From NCBI GenBank assembly GCA_044425575.1, contig JAWXVE010000039.1:1-20057 (forward strand): a stretch of 20,057 nucleotides of DNA. The letters are read 5' to 3'. This stretch comes from JAWXVE01 sp044425575. Lineage in GTDB: Bacteria; Bacillota; Clostridia; Lachnospirales; Lachnospiraceae. A model generated the notes under the pieces. It was not told where the DNA came from and made no database searches. It saw only the letters and a program-made list of their open reading frames with translations. Shown here piece after piece: positions 15,364 through 20,057 of the stretch; positions within the stretch are counted from its first letter, which is position 1; every line of letters begins with the position of its first letter. The position numbers and the translations under genes were made by a program.

Positions 15364-15529
15364 ATTATTTCAAATTCGTATGGATGATGGAATGAACCGT
15401 GGTCGAAGGGAAATGAGATGGGAGGATATACAAAATATAAGGGACAGTCTGGATGTATCAACAAATGAAGCTATGGATGTTTTAAAAATTCCACAGGAGG
15501 AACGTAAACAGTACATGGAACTAGTGTAG
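15356..15529 (+). CDS. Small 57-residue protein, possible mobile-element remnant
   Basis: A short frame starts at ATG 15356, 6 bases after GGGAG (15345-15349), overlapping the end of the ICE-like fragment, and stops at TAG 15527-15529. It is charged and soluble, with MDDGMNRGRREMRW, then STNEAMDVLKIPQEERKQYMELV. The last part resembles the 'xx(D/E)AM-x2-L-x-IP-x3-R-x-Y' tails of small proteins I associate with clostridial ICEs, where they form a helical tail. It may be an intact small gene or the 3' end of a gene whose beginning was deleted. The downstream terminator at 15597 fits either. Function unknown. Confidence 0.45.
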   Translation: MCKLFQIRMDDGMNRGRREMRWEDIQNIRDSLDVSTNEAMDVLKIPQEERKQYMELV

Positions 15530-15596
15530 TGTGTTGTGAGAAAGATGCAATGTATCCATGTTGCAATACAATCAAGTGCAGAATATAAGAAAGAGT

Positions 15597-15636
15597 AACC
15601 ACAATGGACTTAAGCAATAGTCTATTGTGGTTTTTT
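15597..15636 (+). terminator. Rho-independent terminator after the mobile-element remnant
   Basis: A 13-bp stem (15597-15609 with 15620-15632, one G-T wobble) closes a 10-base loop and is followed by T residues to 15636. It insulates the FecR operon from upstream transcription. The stretch 15530-15596 before it shows no gene. Confidence 0.87.
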
Positions 15637-15672
15637 CGTAAAAACGGGGGGTAAAACCTACCCAAAAGGATA

Positions 15673-15705
15673 GTTATCACTCGCGTAAAGCTATGCTATG
15701 ATAAC
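15673..15705 (+). promoter_or_regulatory. Candidate promoter with overlapping inverted repeat, upstream of the FecR operon
   Basis: TTATCA (15674-15679) and TATGAT (15697-15702), 17 bases apart, form a plausible promoter with a weak -35 and a good -10. The same bases belong to an inverted repeat, GTTATCA (15673-15679) and TGATAAC (15699-15705), separated by 19 bases. A regulator binding both arms would cover the -35 and -10 boxes. The leader to the ATG at 15762 is ~50 bases. Confidence 0.4.
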
Positions 15706-15761
15706 AATAGGGTAAGTGGGGAAATTGATTAACAGAGCATCATTACAGAAGGAAATTACAT

Positions 15762-17531
15762 ATGAGAGTGAGTGAATGGATTACGAAGCGAAATATTATA
15801 ATTGCGGTAGCTGCTTGCGTGGTAATACTAGGAGCTATTTTATTAATGGTGCTAGGTTCGAAAGAAACGATTTCTGCTTATGTTATGCGAATTGAATCCA
15901 TGGAAGGTAGTGTCGTGTTGCGTAATTCCAATCAGGAAGAAGTGGATCCAAGTGAAGGAATGCGTATGTTTGATGGACATACTCTAAGTACAGGTGATGA
16001 TAGTTATGCATTAATCAGTCTCGATGATTCCAAGGCAGTGCAATTAAATGGTAATTCTGATTTGACTTTTGTTTCCTCAGGGAAGCACCTAGAACTTGTG
16101 TTAACTCAAGGAGAGTTGTTCTTTGAAGTATCACAAAAGCTAGAAGATGATGAGACTTTTAATATTCGCACGTCTAATATGGTAACGGGAATTCGTGGTA
16201 CATCGGGCTATGTAACAACGATTAGCGATACTTTATCACTGATTACTTTATTAACAGGCGAAGTTAGTATTCAAACTATTAATTCAGAAACAGGGGAAGT
16301 AGAAGAAGTCATAATTGAGCCAGGCAATACAACCTTAGTAGATACAAGTGGGGAGATGACAGAAGTCACTATCGCACCAACAGATTTTGAGGATTTGCCA
16401 GATGTGGTAAAAGAGTATTTACGCGACAATGAAGAATTACTCACTCTAATAGAAGAGCAAATAGGGGTAGACATTCGCCCATACTTAGAAGATAAAATAG
16501 AAGAAATAGCGGAAATGGAAGAAGAGATAGAAGAAGAGATAGAAGAAATAGAAGAAATAGAGGACGAGGGAGAACAGTTAGAGGAGGAAATAGAGGAAGA
16601 GATACCGCCAGTGGAAGAGCCACAAGAAGAAGTAGTAGAGGAGCCAATTGTAGAGGAACCAATCGTAGAAGAGCCAATTGTAGAAGAAGCAATCATAGAG
16701 GAACCAGTAGCAGAGCAAGAGGAAGTCTGGGAAGATACAAGTGCAGATTCGGGAGTGAGTGATTCTTCGGGCAACACAGATTCATCAACCGATACAGTAG
16801 TAAAGAGCATTTCCATTAGTCCGACAGAGGTATACCTTGGATCTGGTAATACGAGCCAAGTCTTTACTGCTTCCTTTGAAGGAGTTTCAGAAGAGTCTCT
16901 TTATTGGGAGTTTAGTGAAAGTGATACTAGTGGTATTAGTCTCATTAATGGAGACAATACTACTCAGAGTACTGTAACAGTATCTAGTACTAATAATGCT
17001 GTAATAGGGGGGACAAATGGAACATATACAGTTACACTAAGATCAGAAGAAGATAGCTCGTTGGTTTCAACTGCTACAATTACCTGTTACCACATTAGCA
17101 GCATATATTTAGTAGACGCAGAAGGAAATGAGGTAGTGGATGACGAATATGAGTTAGTACCGGGATCATCGTATGCATTTACTGTGCTATATGGTGTGCC
17201 TAGTGGATCTTATCAACCAGAGGTAGACGAGAGCGATATTAGCTTAAGTGTACAGTCTAATACGGATTCAGATACTAAGTGGAATGGCACTAACTTAATA
17301 GTGGGTGCGAATGAAGAAGGTGGATACAAGAGTGGTTCTGGTGATGACGAAGCATTAAGTATCCAAATAGTGATGAGTACGTCATTATGGAGTAATACGA
17401 CATTGACAATATGGTTGCCTATATCAGATGTACTTATGGATGATAGTGAGATACAAGGAGATACGAACCAAGAATTAATAGTAACACAAGCTACCATACA
17501 AGAACCAACAGAGAAAGAGGATGAAAAATAG
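15762..17531 (+). CDS. Membrane-anchored FecR-domain protein with Glu-rich stalk and Ig-like region
   Basis: This is a 589-residue extracellular protein held by one N-terminal span (residues ~11-31). The FecR domain covers ~40-175, with MEGSVVLRN, GMRMFDGHTLSTGDDSYA and the signature TSNMVTGIRGTSGYV (137-151). A helical segment (~206-246) leads to a very acidic low-complexity stalk (~247-325) that includes VEEPI-type repeats. Next is a Ser/Thr/Asp-rich linker (~326-345), then a Big_2-like Ig domain (VKSISISPTEVYLGSGNTSQVFTASF, ~347-445), then a second beta-rich part. There is no sorting signal. AGAAGGAA (15747-15753) precedes the ATG. Gram-negative FecR proteins relay surface signals to sigma factors; no sigma factor is adjacent, so here it may sense wall or surface state for the signalling genes that follow. 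That role is inferred. Confidence 0.85.
   Translation: MRVSEWITKRNIIIAVAACVVILGAILLMVLGSKETISAYVMRIESMEGSVVLRNSNQEEVDPSEGMRMFDGHTLSTGDDSYALISLDDSKAVQLNGNSDLTFVSSGKHLELVLTQGELFFEVSQKLEDDETFNIRTSNMVTGIRGTSGYVTTISDTLSLITLLTGEVSIQTINSETGEVEEVIIEPGNTTLVDTSGEMTEVTIAPTDFEDLPDVVKEYLRDNEELLTLIEEQIGVDIRPYLEDKIEEIAEMEEEIEEEIEEIEEIEDEGEQLEEEIEEEIPPVEEPQEEVVEEPIVEEPIVEEPIVEEAIIEEPVAEQEEVWEDTSADSGVSDSSGNTDSSTDTVVKSISISPTEVYLGSGNTSQVFTASFEGVSEESLYWEFSESDTSGISLINGDNTTQSTVTVSSTNNAVIGGTNGTYTVTLRSEEDSSLVSTATITCYHISSIYLVDAEGNEVVDDEYELVPGSSYAFTVLYGVPSGSYQPEVDESDISLSVQSNTDSDTKWNGTNLIVGANEEGGYKSGSGDDEALSIQIVMSTSLWSNTTLTIWLPISDVLMDDSEIQGDTNQELIVTQATIQEPTEKEDEK
16635..16709 (+). repeat. 15-bp coding repeats (VEEPI) in the FecR protein stalk
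   Basis: Five consecutive 15-bp units encode VEEPI, VEEPI, VEEPI, VEEAI and IEEPV. The first three differ only at synonymous positions; the last two also carry amino-acid changes. Just upstream (~16495-16600) the DNA is a near-pure run of GAA/GAG/ATA codons giving EEIEE-type repeats. Both are prone to length change by slippage, so stalk length probably varies among strains. Confidence 0.85.
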
Positions 17532-17565
17532 CAGAATAGAGAGTCTGCATATTACGGAGGAAGCA

Positions 17566-18372
17566 ATGGGCGACATAACAGTAGAATTTTTGGGGACGAG
17601 GGGGTCTGTTTCCGTAGAGGGAGTAGAATATAGAGAGTTCGGTGGTACCACCGCATGCGTGGTGGTGCATATGGGAAACCAGATGATTGTACTAGATGCT
17701 GGAAGTGGATTTCACGGAATGGAAGGCTACTTTCATGAGAACCAAAAAGAATTTGCCCTATTATTCTCCCACACACATATTGACCACCTTGGAGGTTTAT
17801 TGTGCGAGCCTATTATGTTTGATCCCACCTATGAGGTACACATATATGGAATAACCAGAAGAAGTCTTACGATTCAAGACCAGATTGATTGCCTACTACA
17901 ACCGCCCATTTGGCCCATTAGACAAAGCTCTTTTGCCATAAAGCGCACGTACCATAATGTGGAAGACACATTTTACATGGGAGATGTTCTTGTGAAAACG
18001 GCACAGGCCAATCATCCAGGAGGTTCCACCGTATACCGCTTAGAATATCAGGGGCGTAGTTTAGTCTACATGACGGATCATGAGTTTAGCGAAGATACAA
18101 GAAAAGCCATGGAAGAGATTGCGCACCATGCCACCTTACTCATTTGCGATGGACAATATACTCCAGCTGAATATAAAGTACGCAATGATTTCGGACATAG
18201 TAATTATGAAGATACCATTGCCTTTGCTAGGAAAGTAGGGTGTGAACAATTAGCAATATTTCATCACGATCCTATGCATCATGACATAGAACTCAATGAG
18301 ATGGAACGTAAAGTACAAGAACAGATGACCAATGCACTTTTAGCCAGAAAAGGAGGTATTATAAGACTGTGA
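17566..18372 (+). CDS. MBL-fold metallo-hydrolase, probable phosphodiesterase
   Basis: This is a 268-residue cytoplasmic metallo-beta-lactamase-fold enzyme. The dinuclear metal site is complete: H69-T-H71-I-D73-H74 (SHTHIDH), H150 in ANHPGGS, D171 in MTDHEFS and a late histidine cluster (H233/H234 in FHHDP). The opening VEFLGTRGSVSVEG and the FGGTTACV block belong to the PhnP/RNase Z-like phosphodiesterase branch, including cyclic-phosphate and cyclic-nucleotide phosphodiesterases. I prefer ATG 17566, with CGGAGGAA 6-7 bases upstream, over ATG 17521, which overlaps the FecR gene and adds a non-family tail. It overlaps the next gene by 4 bases (GTGA). With a CHASE2 protein and an HD-GYP-type enzyme nearby, a cyclic-nucleotide substrate is plausible but unproven. 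Confidence 0.85.
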   Translation: MGDITVEFLGTRGSVSVEGVEYREFGGTTACVVVHMGNQMIVLDAGSGFHGMEGYFHENQKEFALLFSHTHIDHLGGLLCEPIMFDPTYEVHIYGITRRSLTIQDQIDCLLQPPIWPIRQSSFAIKRTYHNVEDTFYMGDVLVKTAQANHPGGSTVYRLEYQGRSLVYMTDHEFSEDTRKAMEEIAHHATLLICDGQYTPAEYKVRNDFGHSNYEDTIAFARKVGCEQLAIFHHDPMHHDIELNEMERKVQEQMTNALLARKGGIIRL

Positions 18373-19850
18373 TTAGTGAAGAAAGCAAAAAAATACTAGA
18401 GATTAATTATGCGTTAACAGCGGAAAAAGATAGGGAAGCACTGTTAGAACATATTTTATCAGCCACCATGGAAATGACCAATTGCGATGCAGGTACGCTC
18501 TACATTGCTACAGACGAAGAGCTTATCTTTAAAGTGATGATTACCAAGTCATTAGGGATTCTAAAAGGGGCTAGACATGAACCAATTAACTTACCTCCTA
18601 TTCCGATTTCTAAGGAAAATGTATGTGCTTATACTGTGTTAGAGAAGAAGATTACCAACATTCCAGATGTATATCATAGTGATTTATTTAATTTTGAAGG
18701 CCCCATTCGTTATGATCGCTTAACAGGTTATAAGACGATTTCCATGTTAACCGTGCCAATGGAGAATAATTTTGGTGAAATCATTGGAGTGATGCAATTA
18801 ATTAACTCTCAAGATGAGGCGGGAGAGATTATTCCTTTTTCAGAGGATAGCGAATTAGTAGCATTATCACTAGGCGCCCAGGCGGCAGTTTGTCTTACCA
18901 ATATGAATTACACGAAGCAGTTAGAAGAATTAATGCAATCTATGGTAAAGACTATTTCTACGGCAATTAATCTTCGTTCACCTTATAATGTGACCCATAC
19001 CAATAATATGGTATTTTATGCCAAACATTTTATGGAGTGGGCGAATCAAAAGGAAGATTGTGAGTGGAAGTTTTCTGAATTTGACCAATCTTTATTGGAG
19101 ATGACTATCTGGCTTCATGATATTGGTAAATTAATTACACCATTAGAAATCATGAACAAAGCTACACGCTTGGGAGCACATTATGAGAAGATTATAGAGC
19201 GTTTTGAACTCATTCTCTTGTGCGAAGAATTACATGCCATAAAGGAAGGAACGGATACCGTTGCTTTGCAGAAGGAGCAACAAGAAACCTTGGAATTCAT
19301 TGAGCATATGAATACCATAGGATACCTAGAAGATGATAATTATGCTCGTGTACAAGAGCTGGCACATAAGACCTATCGTGATGGAAAAGGAAAAGTGCAG
19401 AAATGGTTCTTAGAAGAGGAAATTGCTTGCTTGTCCATTCGTAAAGGTACTTTAACAGAGGAAGAACGTGTTACCATGCAAGAACACGTTATTCTCACAG
19501 AACAGTTACTTGCCAAGATGAAATTCAATGGTCGTTATCAGAACGTGCCTCTTTGGGCCCGTAGTCACCACGAACTTTTAGATGGTTCGGGATATCCGAA
19601 GAAATTAACGGATCATGAAATTGAGCGGGAAGTTCGTCTATTAACTATTTTAGATATTTACGATGGACTTTCTTCCACAGACCGACCATACAAGGCAGGA
19701 TTTTCCTTGAAGAAGTCCTTGGAAATTCTAGAATCTATGGCGGATGAGAAGAAGCTAGACAAGACCATTCTCGATTTGTTTCAGGCTAGTGAGCCGTGGA
19801 ATGCGAAAGGAAGAGAAGATTTTTCTACCATATTGTCAAACTTAATCTAG
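18369..19850 (+). CDS. GAF-domain HD-GYP-type phosphodiesterase with an insertion in the HD domain
   Basis: This is a 493-residue cytoplasmic signalling enzyme. The GAF sensor domain spans ~20-178 (TNCDAGTLYI, ITNIPDVY, ISMLTVPM, GVMQLIN), a linker helix ~180-200, then an HD domain of HD-GYP type. Metal ligands: H210, H250-D251 (WLHDIGKL), H373 (MQEHV), H400-H401 and D432 in IYDGLSS. The GYP signature appears as HHELLDGSGYP (400-410). Canonical HD-GYP proteins have about 30 residues between the HD and the next His; here about 120, owing to a coiled-coil-like helical insertion (~270-357). It starts at GTG 18369, 11 bases after AGGAGGT (18351-18357). The expected activity is cyclic-di-nucleotide hydrolysis, possibly altered by the insertion. 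The gene is translationally coupled to the MBL gene. Confidence 0.88.
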   Translation: MISEESKKILEINYALTAEKDREALLEHILSATMEMTNCDAGTLYIATDEELIFKVMITKSLGILKGARHEPINLPPIPISKENVCAYTVLEKKITNIPDVYHSDLFNFEGPIRYDRLTGYKTISMLTVPMENNFGEIIGVMQLINSQDEAGEIIPFSEDSELVALSLGAQAAVCLTNMNYTKQLEELMQSMVKTISTAINLRSPYNVTHTNNMVFYAKHFMEWANQKEDCEWKFSEFDQSLLEMTIWLHDIGKLITPLEIMNKATRLGAHYEKIIERFELILLCEELHAIKEGTDTVALQKEQQETLEFIEHMNTIGYLEDDNYARVQELAHKTYRDGKGKVQKWFLEEEIACLSIRKGTLTEEERVTMQEHVILTEQLLAKMKFNGRYQNVPLWARSHHELLDGSGYPKKLTDHEIEREVRLLTILDIYDGLSSTDRPYKAGFSLKKSLEILESMADEKKLDKTILDLFQASEPWNAKGREDFSTILSNLI

Positions 19851-19880
19851 GAGTATTAACATAAGGAGCATAGAGAATAG

Positions 19881-20057
19881 ATGGGAAAAGAGAAAGTAGG
19901 AATTGTTCAAGCACTATCCATTGCCTTAATTGGAGCATTGCTTATGACATTACTAAGTAGTTCTCAGATTCTGCTTAGTGTGGATAATCTGGTGGCAGAT
20001 GGAATATACCAGACACCATCGGGCGGTCATTCAGAGATTATTTTAATCAATATGGAC
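19881..20057 (+). CDS. CHASE2-domain sensor protein, N-terminal part (3' end outside window)
   Basis: The first 59 residues are visible. A positively charged start (MGKEK) and one membrane span (~8-30) lead to DNLVADGIYQTPSGGHSEIILINMD, which matches the beginning of the extracytoplasmic CHASE2 domain (a conserved Asp, 'D-x-Y', then 'I-x-(I/V)-x-x-D'). CHASE2 proteins usually continue through three C-terminal membrane spans into an adenylate/guanylate cyclase, histidine kinase or diguanylate cyclase domain. That output domain is beyond the window. AAGGAG (19863-19868) lies 12 bases before the ATG, a slightly long spacing. It is the fourth gene of the FecR operon. Confidence 0.7.
   Translation, partial: MGKEKVGIVQALSIALIGALLMTLLSSSQILLSVDNLVADGIYQTPSGGHSEIILINMD

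Noticed and set aside
15114..15464. - strand open frame over the ICE-like remnant
   Set aside because: The + strand has the ribosome binding site and family-like pattern; the - strand frame is rich in Thr/Val/Ala only because of the complementary Thr/Lys codon repeats.
16271..16816. Long Ser-rich and Leu-rich open frames on the - strand across the FecR gene
   Set aside because: They are mirror images of the Glu-rich repeats on the + strand (GAA/GAG read backwards as TTC/CTC), have no ribosome binding site, and lie wholly inside a well-supported gene.
1..20057. CRISPR arrays, tRNA/rRNA genes, transposase genes
   Set aside because: I saw no regularly spaced direct repeats, no cloverleaf-like or rRNA-like sequence, and no transposase, integrase or recombinase motif in any supported frame.

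Overview
The window reads as chromosomal DNA of a low-GC Gram-positive anaerobe, most likely a clostridium of the Lachnospiraceae type. This rests on AT-rich codon use, strong AGGAGG-type ribosome binding sites, an LCP protein next to a class B sortase, a Bacillota-type CpsB/C/D tyrosine-phosphorylation module, and a clostridial conjugative-element remnant. Every gene I can support lies on the + strand.

Layout. (1) 1-1970: the 3' end of an LCP (LytR-CpsA-Psr) ligase gene, a class B sortase, and a small secreted Thr-rich protein that ends in a sorting-signal-like APKTGN with no membrane anchor behind it. (2) 2054-11704: a compact surface-polysaccharide operon. It encodes a Wzz/CpsC-type polymerisation adaptor, a CpsD-type tyrosine kinase, a CpsB-type PHP phosphatase, four glycosyltransferases (two GT4, two GT2), a hexapeptide acyltransferase, an EpsG-like polymerase and a Wzx-type flippase. 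It is a Wzx/Wzy-dependent pathway whose priming sugar-phosphate transferase is not in view. The LCP protein could attach the finished polymer to the wall. (3) 11814-13266: a DAACS-family cation:carboxylate symporter whose N-terminal part is split off by an apparent +1 frameshift. (4) 13315-14950: a self-contained, very AT-rich three-gene unit with its own promoter and terminator. It encodes an orphan 155-residue protein, an orphan protein of about 217 residues (possibly DUF6575-like) and a SecB-like chaperone. Because SecB-like chaperones in Gram-positives and mycobacteria are known from toxin-antitoxin-chaperone (TAC) systems, this is my best candidate for an undescribed system. (5) 14984-15636: a decayed fragment of an integrative/conjugative element, closed by a terminator. 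(6) 15674-20057: a signalling operon with a membrane-anchored FecR-domain protein, an MBL-fold phosphodiesterase-like hydrolase, a GAF/HD-GYP-type phosphodiesterase and the start of a CHASE2 sensor protein (often a class III nucleotide cyclase).

Regions 4 and 5 look like an accessory island inserted between two core-like loci. The functional assignments for the polysaccharide and signalling loci come from family motifs. The assignment of region 4 as a TAC-like or defence unit is inference.
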